From Polyangium sp. y55x31 (GTDB lineage: Bacteria > Myxococcota_A > Polyangia > Polyangiales > Polyangiaceae): 64,000 bases of DNA. This document shows, piece by piece, positions 33,143 through 42,689 of this stretch. The stretch is taken from NCBI RefSeq assembly GCF_029946505.1, contig NZ_JARZHG010000046.1, forward strand, positions 1 to 64,000, read 5' to 3'. The notes under the pieces were generated by a model that was not told where the DNA came from, made no database searches, and saw nothing but the letters and a program-made list of their open reading frames with translations. Position numbers and translations under genes: made by a program. How positions within the stretch are numbered: position 1 is the first letter of the stretch; each line of letters opens with the position of its first letter.

Positions 33143-34904
33143 CGGGCATGAGCGCCGCGTCCGCGTCGCGGCTCATCGACCCGCTGCGGACCATGTGCTC
33201 GAGCTCCGCGCGCTGCCCATCGCCGAGGACACGGTCTTTGAGCCCGCGCAGCGCCATCGAGGCGACGGACGTTTCGCGATCGGCCGAGAGCGAGAGCAGC
33301 GCGCCCGTGGCCTCTTCCGACTTGATGTTGGCGAGCGCGCGGGCGGCCCCGATGCGCACCTCGGCGCGCTCGTCCGACGCGTACTGCTGGATGACCGGGG
33401 CCTGCTCCGGATCGTGCGTATTGCCAAGCGCGATCAGCACGGCCGCGCGCCCGGTGGCGTCTTCCGCCGCAGAGAGCTCCTCGTGCAGCCGGGACAGGGC
33501 GGCTTCACCGGCCCCTGCGCCGTCCTCTGACGCGAGGAGCTGCCCGGCCACGGCGCCGAGCGAGACCGTCGCGGCGTTGCGCGCATCCGGCGCGCCGCGC
33601 TCCCGGGCGTCGTCGATCGCGGACTCGAGGAACGCCGCGGTCTCGGGCGTCGGTGTGCGCAGCATGGCCATGCGTCGGAGACCGGAGAACAGAAGCGCCC
33701 CGTCCGCGCGCGCCGCCGGCGACGAGAGCGCGGCGCGGAGTGCCTCCTGCGCGGCGGGCGTTCCAGCGGCGACGAGCGCGTCGATGGCGAGCGTGCGCTG
33801 CGCCGGCTCGAGGTCGGCCCGCTCGAGCATCCTTCCGACCTCGGCGCAGGCGCTGTCATTCTCGTGGAGGAATGAGACCATCGCGCTCATCTGTCCGGGC
33901 GCGAGCGGCGCGCCGCCGTACGTAGCAATGAGGCTTTGGACTTCGCCGAGGTTCGTGCGCGCCGCCTCGCTTGCCTGAGCCGCCCGCTCCGCCTCCGCGA
34001 CCCCGGCCGGGATCCCGATCGGGCGAGATCGGAGCCCCTCCGCCACCCGGGGCCCACCCTGATCCTGCTCGACAGTGCGGCGCACGAGGGCGAGCTTGCC
34101 GTGATATCGATAGGGCTCCGTGTCTTGCTCGCCCGCGACGACGATGGTCTCCTCGGCTGAGAGGGCCTTCAGGCCCGGTTGCCCATCGAGCGTGATCGAG
34201 CCCTGCCCGTCGATCTCCGGATCCGCGTCGCGCGCCCAGGGAGGCAGCCCGCGCAGCTCGCGGTACTCGTTGCGATTCCAGGTGATCGCGTCCTCGCGGC
34301 CGTCCTCGAAGGCATAGTGTGTGCGGGTGATACCGAGCGTCGAAATCTCTTCCCCCTCCCATTGTTCGGCCTTGGGCGGCGGGGAGGTGTATTGCATGGC
34401 CTCGACGACTCCCTGTACGAACTGCTGGAAAAGGACGGGGGCGTCCTGCTCGAAGAGGAAGCGGCGCACGCGCCCCCGATCATCGAACTCGAAGCACCCT
34501 TCGCGCGCCGTGAAGGCGTCGCGAATCTCCCGGTCGCCCGCGAGCACGTCATTGCCGAAGACGAGGGCGCGGTGCTCCTCGATTTCGGGGAATCGCGCGC
34601 AGAGGACGTCCCCGCCCTCACCCGTCTGCGCGCGGCGCAGGGCGAGCGCGCCCTTGAGATGGAGGTGGACGCTGACCGGGGTCGTGCCGGCCTCCCCGGC
34701 CTGCGACCCGCCGACACGCGGCACGTCCATATCCGTCTCGGAGGACCAGTCGATGCTGTAGATGACTCGCGTCCCGACAGGCGGTGCAGCCGCGAGGGTG
34801 CTTTCGGCGCTCGGTTCGCCATTTCGTGTGAACGCGCGGTACGCGAGCGGGAGACCCGCGAGGACGGCGAAAAGGGGAACGAGGAGGAGCTTGCGGCGCT
34901 TCAT
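32991..34904 (-). CDS. HEAT-repeat secreted protein
   Basis: The 637-residue protein has an N-terminal membrane anchor or signal (LLLVPLFAVLAGLPLAYRAF). A beta-rich domain (about 40-300) starts GTRVIYSIDWSSETDMD and includes EQWEGEEISTLGITRTHYAF. About 300 residues of helical HEAT-like repeats follow (VLIALGNTHDPEQAPVIQQY, EVRIGAARALANIKSEEATG). A beta-barrel followed by a helical superhelix resembles the layout of vitellogenin-like lipid transfer proteins, but this is only a structural guess. It lies 90 bases downstream of a large exported protein on the same strand, so they are probably one operon. Confidence 0.72.
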   Translation of the reverse strand: MKRRKLLLVPLFAVLAGLPLAYRAFTRNGEPSAESTLAAAPPVGTRVIYSIDWSSETDMDVPRVGGSQAGEAGTTPVSVHLHLKGALALRRAQTGEGGDVLCARFPEIEEHRALVFGNDVLAGDREIRDAFTAREGCFEFDDRGRVRRFLFEQDAPVLFQQFVQGVVEAMQYTSPPPKAEQWEGEEISTLGITRTHYAFEDGREDAITWNRNEYRELRGLPPWARDADPEIDGQGSITLDGQPGLKALSAEETIVVAGEQDTEPYRYHGKLALVRRTVEQDQGGPRVAEGLRSRPIGIPAGVAEAERAAQASEAARTNLGEVQSLIATYGGAPLAPGQMSAMVSFLHENDSACAEVGRMLERADLEPAQRTLAIDALVAAGTPAAQEALRAALSSPAARADGALLFSGLRRMAMLRTPTPETAAFLESAIDDARERGAPDARNAATVSLGAVAGQLLASEDGAGAGEAALSRLHEELSAAEDATGRAAVLIALGNTHDPEQAPVIQQYASDERAEVRIGAARALANIKSEEATGALLSLSADRETSVASMALRGLKDRVLGDGQRAELEHMVRSGSMSRDADAALMPVIARQVDADPAATRRMLEALLARHDEDGELALALRRMLGALDAARVAVAP

Positions 34905-34994
34905 GATCGGACTCCGGAGGCATGAGAATGGGGTGTGTCGAGGAAGAAGGGGAGAGCGGAGGCGGGGGGCACCTCCGCTCCCTCCGGGTATGGC

Positions 34995-37661
34995 TCAGGG
35001 GATCGCGTAGAGGGGCACGATGGCCTCGGGCGACTTGAGCAGCGGGACCGTGCCGGAGACGCCGTCCCACTTGAACATGTTGACCTTGACGGGGAAGCCC
35101 AGGGCCTCGAAGGTCAGATCCACGCTGCCGGAGAGCGTCGACAGCTCGAGATTGGCGCTCGAATCGAACGTGATTGCAGCGACGTTCGGCTGTCCATGGT
35201 AGTCCGGGATGATGCCGACCTGCACCTTGCCGCGCACGGGCAGCGCGGCCTTGATGAGGTTCAGGGTGCCGTCGATGCCCACGGAGAGCACGCTCGGGAT
35301 GCCTGCCGTGAGGTAGGCAATGCCGTTGACGTTGACGAACGGCGTGAAGGCGGACTCGGCCTGCAGCAGCTTGGCCAGCTCGGTGTTGGTCTGGTTGGCG
35401 ATGCAGCTTTCGGGCGCCTTGAGCGTGGTCGTGAACTTGGCCCCGTAGAAGACCTCGGCCCTGGCCCCGACCTCGACCGGGATGGGTCCGGCGGTGAACC
35501 ACTTCCTGAAGCCATCGTACGTCCTCTGTTCGTTTTCGTTGAGGTGCTCGATCTCCACGCCGTTGACGAAATCGTAGTCGTTGTCGACCTCGGGGAAGAC
35601 GTTCACGCCAGCCACGCGCACGTAAGCATTCACGTGCCCATCGCCGTCGATGACGCTCGCCTCGCCGTGGGCGTCGAGGAGCTCCTGGTAGAAGCCGAAA
35701 ATATGCGCGTAGACGTCGAGATCGCCCGTCGCGCTCGCGTTCATCCGGCAGATCTGACCGGACGAATTCTTGATGACGTCCGCGGTCCAGGAGACCGAGG
35801 TATTGTAGCCCGCCGCGAAGTTGCTCTTGTCGCCGATGAGCTCTGCGGAGGTGTAGGTCTCTCCGAACGAGCGGCCCGTGCTGTCGCGTCGCGGAACGCC
35901 CTCCAGGGTGCTCTCACGGGCGGCCTCTTCGTTATTGAGGAAGACCGCCATGGACAACCCGCTGCCCTTCGCTTGTCCGAAGGTCATACCTCCGCCCGGC
36001 GGGGCATAACTATCCGCGAACGAAAAGTTGTTGGTGAGCTTGTCGCAGCGCTTCAGCTCGCTCTCGCGCTCCTTCATGAGGAACTGCTTCTTGGCGAACC
36101 GCTCGGTGAAGTCTTCCGGCGCCCAGTCGCAGCCCTCGAAGTCTTTGGTGAGGCAGCCCCGGTCGCCCGTCGTGATGCTCTTTTCCCACTCCGTCAGGAT
36201 CAAGTTGGTGACCTTGCAGGCCCGATCGGCGATCTTCGCCCAGCTCGTCGAGAGAATTTGCGTTTCGCCGAGGCACTGGAGCCGCCGGGGATTTCCCGGC
36301 TTCACGACAGGCGGGAAGTACGTGAACGCCTCCGCGACGGTGTACCCGAGGTCGCCGCTCGTGAACTGGAAGGCGTCTGCGACGTTGCTCGACGTCCCCG
36401 TGTAGACCCCCGTGACCATCGAGTGGACGGATTCCCGCTTCGGGCTGAGGTAATTGGTGCCCGCATTGTAAAGTTTCCACTCCGTGTCCTTGGGCTTCGA
36501 ACCGATCGCGTTGATGAAGAGGCGCTCCGTCACGCCATCGAGCGGCGGATCATCGGTGTGCGAGGGGAGCGTCTGCGCGCCGCCGTTCATGACCTCCTCG
36601 TGGTAGAGCTGCATGAACTCCTTGATCGCTCGGGCCAGCTCCGCCTGCCGGGCCCGGATATCCTCGCGCTCTGCCTTCGAGATGCCGAGCTGCTTGATGC
36701 TGGACGTCATGCCGACGTGCCAGTCGATCTCGGTGTCATAGTGCACCTGCCCGGCCCCGAACGGGTTGTTGCCGATGACGTACTTCTTGCGGAGATGGAA
36801 CATTCGGTCCCGCACCTCCGTGAGCGAGTGGTAAGCGGGGGCCGGATAAAGGTCGAGCACGTCGATCACGGAATCGGGGAGGAAGCCGACCGCGGCCTCC
36901 GTGTGGAAGACGCTCGCGGGGATGACCGTGTTCGTGAGCTGCTCGACCTGGTGACCGTCCGGGTGCACGGCGCCCCAGCGCGTACGCAGGTCGCGCAGGC
37001 CCCCCATCGCACCGGGCGCGACGTCATTGGCAAGGAATCGTTTGCTGGCCATGTCGGCGATGCACCAGGGATCCTGCTGGCAACGGTAGGCCGCGTCGAG
37101 GAAGCGCTCGTAGGTGTAGAACCGCTCGTAGACGAACTCATCGCACGACAGGATGGGGGCGGGGTTCGCCGCGTCGTCCCACGCAGGGTTGCGCCGCCAC
37201 GTCTGGGCGATCAGCGCCACGGTCTTGGGCAAGCTCCACGCGGCGTCGCGGGCCTTGCGCTCTTCCTTCACCCAGGTATGGCCCATGGCATCCATGAGCT
37301 GCTCGAACGACGTACGCGTGGGCGTCACGTAGAGGAACGCGCGCTCCTCGCCGCTCACCAGGTTGCTCAAGGTCTTCGGGGCTGCGGGCCTGTAGAGGGG
37401 CACGGAGTCGCTCGCGGGCGCCCTCAGATCGGCGTCGAGGATATCGTCGCAGTAATTGCGCACGGTCGCCGTATCGCAGGCGAGGAGGAAGTTTCGATCC
37501 CGGCAGAGCGTCGCGGTGGGTGCATTGCAATCATAGGCGTGGGCGTCCGCGCCGCCGAGGCTCGTGGCGAGCCCGGCCGCGGTGGCCAGGACGAACGACG
37601 ACGCGCGCAATGCGCTCGAGGAGCGCGCCTGGCCAAGGATGGAACGAAGATACGATTTCAT
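34995..37661 (-). CDS. Large secreted protein of unknown function
   Basis: About 888 residues from the ATG at 37661, which gives a signal peptide ending near GGADAHA. The mature protein has several Cys pairs (CNAPTATLC, CQQDPWC, CLTKDFEGC), mixed helices in the first half and beta-rich sequence in the last 300 residues. It has no recognised catalytic motif. It is followed closely by the HEAT-repeat protein, so the two may act together outside the cytoplasm, possibly in lipid or polymer transport. A plus-strand frame covering this gene is an artefact of the base bias. Confidence 0.7.
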   Translation of the reverse strand: MKSYLRSILGQARSSSALRASSFVLATAAGLATSLGGADAHAYDCNAPTATLCRDRNFLLACDTATVRNYCDDILDADLRAPASDSVPLYRPAAPKTLSNLVSGEERAFLYVTPTRTSFEQLMDAMGHTWVKEERKARDAAWSLPKTVALIAQTWRRNPAWDDAANPAPILSCDEFVYERFYTYERFLDAAYRCQQDPWCIADMASKRFLANDVAPGAMGGLRDLRTRWGAVHPDGHQVEQLTNTVIPASVFHTEAAVGFLPDSVIDVLDLYPAPAYHSLTEVRDRMFHLRKKYVIGNNPFGAGQVHYDTEIDWHVGMTSSIKQLGISKAEREDIRARQAELARAIKEFMQLYHEEVMNGGAQTLPSHTDDPPLDGVTERLFINAIGSKPKDTEWKLYNAGTNYLSPKRESVHSMVTGVYTGTSSNVADAFQFTSGDLGYTVAEAFTYFPPVVKPGNPRRLQCLGETQILSTSWAKIADRACKVTNLILTEWEKSITTGDRGCLTKDFEGCDWAPEDFTERFAKKQFLMKERESELKRCDKLTNNFSFADSYAPPGGGMTFGQAKGSGLSMAVFLNNEEAARESTLEGVPRRDSTGRSFGETYTSAELIGDKSNFAAGYNTSVSWTADVIKNSSGQICRMNASATGDLDVYAHIFGFYQELLDAHGEASVIDGDGHVNAYVRVAGVNVFPEVDNDYDFVNGVEIEHLNENEQRTYDGFRKWFTAGPIPVEVGARAEVFYGAKFTTTLKAPESCIANQTNTELAKLLQAESAFTPFVNVNGIAYLTAGIPSVLSVGIDGTLNLIKAALPVRGKVQVGIIPDYHGQPNVAAITFDSSANLELSTLSGSVDLTFEALGFPVKVNMFKWDGVSGTVPLLKSPEAIVPLYAIP

Positions 37662-38048
37662 GAGTCTCTCTCCGATTCTGGCTGGGTGTTCTATGCGGCC
37701 TCGACAAGCGCCATGGAGAGCGCCTCCGTGCCGAGCCGCCGTTGCCGTCGGCGAGCGATAGAGCAGCAATCGTGCCACTTGGTTGTCGCGACGGCCTCGA
37801 AGCGAAAACCCCGAGAAAATGGCTCATCCATGCGTCCGCGGAACGCGAATCGGGGCCGGACTGCAGGGGGGAACCATCAGCGTCCGCGGAGCGCGCCCTT
37901 CGCTCGACTCGAAAGAAATGGGAACGAGGAGCGCAGAGCAGCTCGGGACCGAGGCCGTGCGCAAAGAGAGGAACAGAGTGGGGGCATCGCGCCGGCTCGA
38001 CCTGCCCTGCAGGGATCCGGAGCGTGGAGGAGAGAATGCGTCGAGGAG

Positions 38049-39590
38049 CTAATCGCGCCCGCGGCGGAGGCGCAGGGGCTCGTGGAGTGCGGCCGCTTCT
38101 GCGAGGGGTCCCTCGAGCTCGCCGCGCAGCAGGGGGTTTTCCCGCAAAGCGGCCTCGAAATGCTGTCGTGCGCGCTGCGCGCTGTCCGTCCGCTCGATGA
38201 CGCGGTCGGACGCGTGGGCGCGCTCCAGCTCCAGGGCGCCGCGGACCGCCATCGCTCTCGGCAACCCGGGGCGCACCGCGAGCGCCTTCCCCACGGCCGA
38301 GAGGCCCTGCCGCACGTGGTCCTCGACGCGGCGCCCCTCGCGCCGCGCTCGCTCGGCCCGCGCGCGATGCACCGCGGCCATCGCCACCCATGCATCGGCC
38401 TGCTCCCCGTTGATCCACAGGGAAATTGACAGCGCCGCCTCGGCGCGCTGCAGCGCCCGCGCGAGCTCCTTCACCCGCAGCGCGCCGTCGCGCAGGACGG
38501 CGAGCTCGAGCTTCCCGAGCAGGAGGTGGCTCATGGCGTTACGGGGATCCAGCGCGATCGCCTGCTCGAGTGCGGCGCGCCCCTCGAGAAGCGCCTGCGC
38601 CCCATCCGCACGGGAGGCGTATTGCTGGATGGAGCACAGCGTATGCGCTGTGCCCAGCCGCTGGTATGCCTCGATATTCGCCGTGTTGACGTTCAGGGCC
38701 GCGCCCAGGCTCCCAAGGGCCTGCTCGAGTGCGGCGTTCGGGGATCTGCCACTCGTGAGCTCATACTCGGCGACGATGAGCTGCGCCCAGGCCAGGTTGA
38801 GGAGCGGGGTCGTATCCTGGGGGCTCGTCTCGAGGCGCCGCCGGCTGGCCTCGACAGCGCGCCCCGCGGAGGCGCGCGGATCCATCCCGTGCTCCAGCTC
38901 GTAGGCTGCGCGCGTCGCCTCTGCGGCGGCCAGGTTGCCGTACGGCACGCGATAGGACCCGTCTGCCCGCAGGGCGGCGTTGAATGCATCGACTGCGCGG
39001 TCGAGCGAGGGACGCGGGTCGATGCCGCGCGCCGCCTCGTAGGTCGCCCGCACGACGTGGACAATGCCAGCGTCATTGCGCGGCCAGGCGAACGTCGGAT
39101 CGAGCTCGGCGGCGCGCTCGAAGCGCTCCTGCGCATGATCGAGCGCCCCCCTCGGATCCACTCCATGCCGGGCATCGTATTGTGCAATGAAGCTGTGGTG
39201 TTCCCCATGGCGTCGTGCGTGATGGGATCGTCGGGATCGATACGGAGGGCTGCCGCAGCGTTCTGCAGTGCCCTCTCGAAGACCGGGCGCGGATCCGCTC
39301 CTCGCTCGATTTCGTAGGTCGCCGCCAGTACGCCCAGGTTCGCGTGCCGTAGGCGCGCGCGCTCCGTGCCTCGATTTCGAGCGATGCGTCGCAGGCCGCG
39401 AGCACGCGCTCGAGGGCCTCCGCTGGCGAACGCCCGCGGGCGCCGTCGACCTCCATCCGCCTCCTGCTCGTCATGGCCGTACAAGAAGGATGCCAGCGCG
39501 CCGGCGACGATTTCGTGGGCCAAATTTTGGTGTCGAGGGGAGTCGGTGCAGGCGACACCCAGCAGCAGGAGCGGGCATGTGGCGTCGCTT
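38049..39590 (-). pseudogene. Frameshifted TPR-repeat lipoprotein
   Basis: One continuous TPR protein is encoded in three alternating frames. It opens with a lipoprotein-like signal (LLLLGVACTDSPRHQNLAHE), changes frame near 39455, again in a GCGCGCGC run near 39355, and again near 39187. It then stays open to 38049. Repeats of about 58 residues share the ending Y-E-x-x-R/H-G-x-D-P-R, seen as YEIERGADPR, YDARHGVDPR, YEAARGIDPR and YELEHGMDPR. The 3' part from a GTG at 39161 could still make 370 residues but lacks a signal. Sequencing error could explain one shift but hardly three, so the gene is probably inactive. Confidence 0.72.
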
Positions 39591-39679
39591 CAGGCCCGGC
39601 CATTCGTCTCCTGGATGACGATCTTGGGCCTTTCTGGCGGTCCGTTTCACCCGGCACGCCTCGTGCTTGGGTCCCGGGC

Positions 39680-41092
39680 ATGTCAGCCCAGCCCACCCTC
39701 AAGAAGCAGCCCGCAGAAACGGCACTCGTCTATCGTCAGCGAGAGTGCGCCATCGGCCGGTTCCGTGTCCGTGTCCTGTCAGGACCGAATATGGGGCGCG
39801 ACAAGGTATCGGATGGCCAGGAGCTCTCGATCGGCAGCGCGCCTAGCAACCACTTGATCCTCACGGACGAGGCGGTCTCCCGTCATCATTGCGTCATCAC
39901 CGCCACGGACAGTGGATTCTTGTTGCGGGATCTCGGCAGCAGAAATGGCACCAGGCTTGGAGGTATCAACGTGCTCAGCGCATACGTGAATCCGGGCGTC
40001 CCCCTCGCCATCGGGGGGTCGGTCCTCCGCTTCGAGGCGCTCCCCGACAAGATCGTCGAGCCGCTCAGCGACGAGGAGCGGTTTGGCCGGGTCCTTGGGC
40101 AGAGCACGGCCATGCGCCGCATCTTCGCGGCCCTGCCCCGCATCGCCTCCTCCGACTCGACGGTGCTCATCGAGGGCGAGACGGGCACGGGAAAGAGCCT
40201 GCTCGCCAGCATGATTCACGAGAAAAGCCCGCGGGCCAAGGGGCCCTTCATCGTGATCGACTGCAGCGCCATCCCCCCGAACCTCATCGAATCCGAGCTG
40301 TTCGGCCACGCCAAAGGCGCCTTCACCGGCGCCCACGCGGCGCGCGCCGGCGCCTTCGAGAGCGCAGCGGGCGGCACCGTCTTCCTGGACGAGCTCGGCG
40401 AGCTGCCGCTCGATATGCAGCCAAAGCTCCTGCGCGCGCTCGAGGAGCGCATCGTGCGCCGGGTCGGAAGCCTGGACCCGGTCCAACTCGACGTCCGGGT
40501 CATCGCCGCCACCAACCGCGACCTGCGCCAGGAGGTCAACCGCGGCACGTTCCGCAGCGATCTCTTTTATCGGCTCAACATCGTCCGTATCCGCCTCCCA
40601 GCCCTCCGCGACCGCAGGGAGGACATTCCTCTGCTCGCGTCCGCCTTTTATTCGCAGCTCGCCCGGGACAGCGAGACGCCGCCGGCCAAGCTGCTCTCCT
40701 CTTTTGCCCGCCACGACTGGCCGGGCAACGTGCGCGAGCTACGCGCGGCCGTCGAGCGCGCGCTCCTCGTGCAGGATCCGTCGATGTGGTTCGAGGCCGT
40801 CCTCGGCGCCGAGGCCGGGGACACGACTCCCGAGGTGCAGGCCTTCGATTATGATGCTGCCCTCGAGCTCGGCTCCTTCCGCCTGGCGAAGGAGCGGGTC
40901 GTTGCGCTGTGGGAACGCGGGTATCTCCAGACGCTCACGGGCAGACACGGGGGCAATCTCTCCCGGGCCGCTCGGGCTGCGCGGATGGACCGCAACCACC
41001 TGCGCGATCTGCTCCGCCGTTATCGGCTCCCGGGCGGGGATTCGACCCATTACGAGCCGAGCGCCGCGCTCCCCGAGGTCGATGGCGCCTAG
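39680..41092 (+). CDS. FHA-domain sigma54-dependent activator
   Basis: The 470-residue protein has an N-terminal FHA domain (about residues 25-115, with SIGSAPSNHLILTDEAVSRH and DLGSRNGT), an AAA+ sigma54-interaction domain (about 135-365, Walker A GETGTGKS near 165, GAFTGA near 213), and a Fis-type helix-turn-helix at the end (about 420-452). FHA domains bind phospho-threonine, so a Ser/Thr kinase should control it; this replaces the usual receiver domain and is typical of myxobacteria. A kinase gene lies convergent, 40 bases away. A near-identical paralogue is at 48002-49375. The ATG at 39680 is chosen because the frame upstream overlaps the TPR pseudogene. Confidence 0.92.
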   Translation: MSAQPTLKKQPAETALVYRQRECAIGRFRVRVLSGPNMGRDKVSDGQELSIGSAPSNHLILTDEAVSRHHCVITATDSGFLLRDLGSRNGTRLGGINVLSAYVNPGVPLAIGGSVLRFEALPDKIVEPLSDEERFGRVLGQSTAMRRIFAALPRIASSDSTVLIEGETGTGKSLLASMIHEKSPRAKGPFIVIDCSAIPPNLIESELFGHAKGAFTGAHAARAGAFESAAGGTVFLDELGELPLDMQPKLLRALEERIVRRVGSLDPVQLDVRVIAATNRDLRQEVNRGTFRSDLFYRLNIVRIRLPALRDRREDIPLLASAFYSQLARDSETPPAKLLSSFARHDWPGNVRELRAAVERALLVQDPSMWFEAVLGAEAGDTTPEVQAFDYDAALELGSFRLAKERVVALWERGYLQTLTGRHGGNLSRAARAARMDRNHLRDLLRRYRLPGGDSTHYEPSAALPEVDGA

Positions 41093-41132
41093 CCGCGTCG
41101 GCCCAGCTCGAGAGCGCTGCGCGGACGCGTGC

Positions 41133-42674
41133 TCAAACGAGCTTGAGGAAAGACGGCACGTCCGGGAGGGGCTCAGCTTGCATGGAGAGCCCTTGCGTGA
41201 TCTCGCTGGAGGCCATCACGCCCTCGCGCACGGCGGCGGGCACCCATGCCGAAGGCTCCAGGAGCCCGCCCCCCTGGAGCGTGCCCTCGGACGAAACGCG
41301 CAAGTGGCCCGCGTGCAAGACAAGCGCGACGCGCACGCGCGGATCGCGGCTGGGACGCGTGGAGAGCCGGTGCCCCGCCTCGATCGCGCGCTCCAGCACA
41401 TTGCGCCGAAGCGCGGTGGAGAGCGCGGCATCGGGGGGCTCTTCAGCCACCATCAGCAGGTTGTTGCCGGTCTCCATGACCGCGATCAGGCCCGCCTCGG
41501 AAAGCTGCGCCGACACGAAGGACAGGGCGCCTTCGAGGTCCGTGAGCAGCGCATCGTCCGGATCCTCGAGCTCCGCTGCGTCGACGAATACCTCGGCGTA
41601 CGCTGCGAGGGCCGGCCGCTCGAGACCTCCATCCGGCTGCGCCTGCGCATGGCGCGCCCGCTGCGCCGCCGCCTGTAGCTCGGCGACGAACGCGCTGGCC
41701 GAGTGGGGCCGGCCTTCGGGCTCGAAGCTCAGCGCGCCGAGCACGGGCTCGTCGAAAGCGGGATCGACGGGGCCGAGCGAGCTCGGTCTCGCGGGCCGGG
41801 CATGCAGGAGGACCTGGCGCGCCAGGGGGCTCGCCTCGGCGCCATAGGGCAAGGACCCGGTCAGGAGCACGTACGCGATGATGCCGAGCGAAAAAACGTC
41901 GGCGCGCGCGTCCACCAGACGGCCGAGCGATTGCTCGGGCGCCATGTAATGAACTGTCCCGACAACCTGACGGGAGCCTGTCAGGGCGGGACCTGCGTTG
42001 TTGTCCAGGAGCTTCGCCACGCCGAAATCGAGGAGCACGACCCGGCCGTCCGCGCACACAAAGATGTTCGAGGGCTTGACGTCCCGGTGGACGATCCCAA
42101 GCGCATGGGCCGCGTCGAGCGCGCTCGCGACGGGTTCCAGGATCGACAGCACCTCGGCAGGGGAAAGCCGCCCGCGCAGCATGAGCTGCTGCTTGAGGGT
42201 CATCCCCGAGAGCAGCTCCATCGTGAAATAGGGGCGCCCATCCTCGAGCTGACCTTGCTCGAGCACATGGACGACATTCGGGTGCCGCAGGTTACGGATG
42301 AGCTCCACTTCACGCGCGAAACGCAGGGGCGCATTCGCGTGCGAGACGAGCTCGCCATGAAGTACCTTCACCGCGCCGGGGCTGCCGTGCTCGGCGTGGT
42401 TCGCTCGGTAAACCACGCCGAAGCCGCCACGCGCGAGCTCCTCCTGCAGAACGTAGCTCCCGACGCGGGCACCACGCGGATGGGGCGCGCCCTCGGATGG
42501 CGCGGCAGGGGCTGCGCCGAGCGTCGGCTCGACCCCCACGGGTGACTGCGGCCCCCCGCCGTGCGGCGGGCGGTCCGAGGGCCGCTCGCTCGCTTCCCGT
42601 TCGGGAGGCGCGGCCGCGTGGCGCGGATCCACCGCGACCGCCGCCCCGCCTTCTGGACGGTGTTCCTTTTCCAT
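41133..42674 (-). CDS. Hanks-type Ser/Thr protein kinase
   Basis: About 513 residues. A disordered N-terminus (1-70) precedes a complete kinase domain (about 75-345) with GGFGVVY, the Lys in GAVKVLH, HRDVKPSN, DFG (LLDFGVAK), APEQ and the late Arg. All catalytic residues are present, so it should be active. The C-terminal 150 residues form an alpha/beta domain (LSFVSAQLSEAGLIAVMETG), similar to Roadblock/LC7 or profilin-like regulatory domains found after kinases in myxobacteria. No transmembrane helix is seen. It is convergent with the FHA-sigma54 gene, a likely substrate, and divergent from the large kinase gene only 15 bases away. Confidence 0.9.
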   Translation of the reverse strand: MEKEHRPEGGAAVAVDPRHAAAPPEREASERPSDRPPHGGGPQSPVGVEPTLGAAPAAPSEGAPHPRGARVGSYVLQEELARGGFGVVYRANHAEHGSPGAVKVLHGELVSHANAPLRFAREVELIRNLRHPNVVHVLEQGQLEDGRPYFTMELLSGMTLKQQLMLRGRLSPAEVLSILEPVASALDAAHALGIVHRDVKPSNIFVCADGRVVLLDFGVAKLLDNNAGPALTGSRQVVGTVHYMAPEQSLGRLVDARADVFSLGIIAYVLLTGSLPYGAEASPLARQVLLHARPARPSSLGPVDPAFDEPVLGALSFEPEGRPHSASAFVAELQAAAQRARHAQAQPDGGLERPALAAYAEVFVDAAELEDPDDALLTDLEGALSFVSAQLSEAGLIAVMETGNNLLMVAEEPPDAALSTALRRNVLERAIEAGHRLSTRPSRDPRVRVALVLHAGHLRVSSEGTLQGGGLLEPSAWVPAAVREGVMASSEITQGLSMQAEPLPDVPSFLKLV

Positions 42675-42689
42675 GGCGCCCACCATACC

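Noticed and set aside
34935-38429. Very long plus-strand open frame opposite the large secreted protein
   Set aside because: It is the antisense of real genes with signal peptides and Cys pairs; its translation is rich in Arg, Val, Gly and Asp with no domain. Such frames arise from the GC bias at third codon positions.
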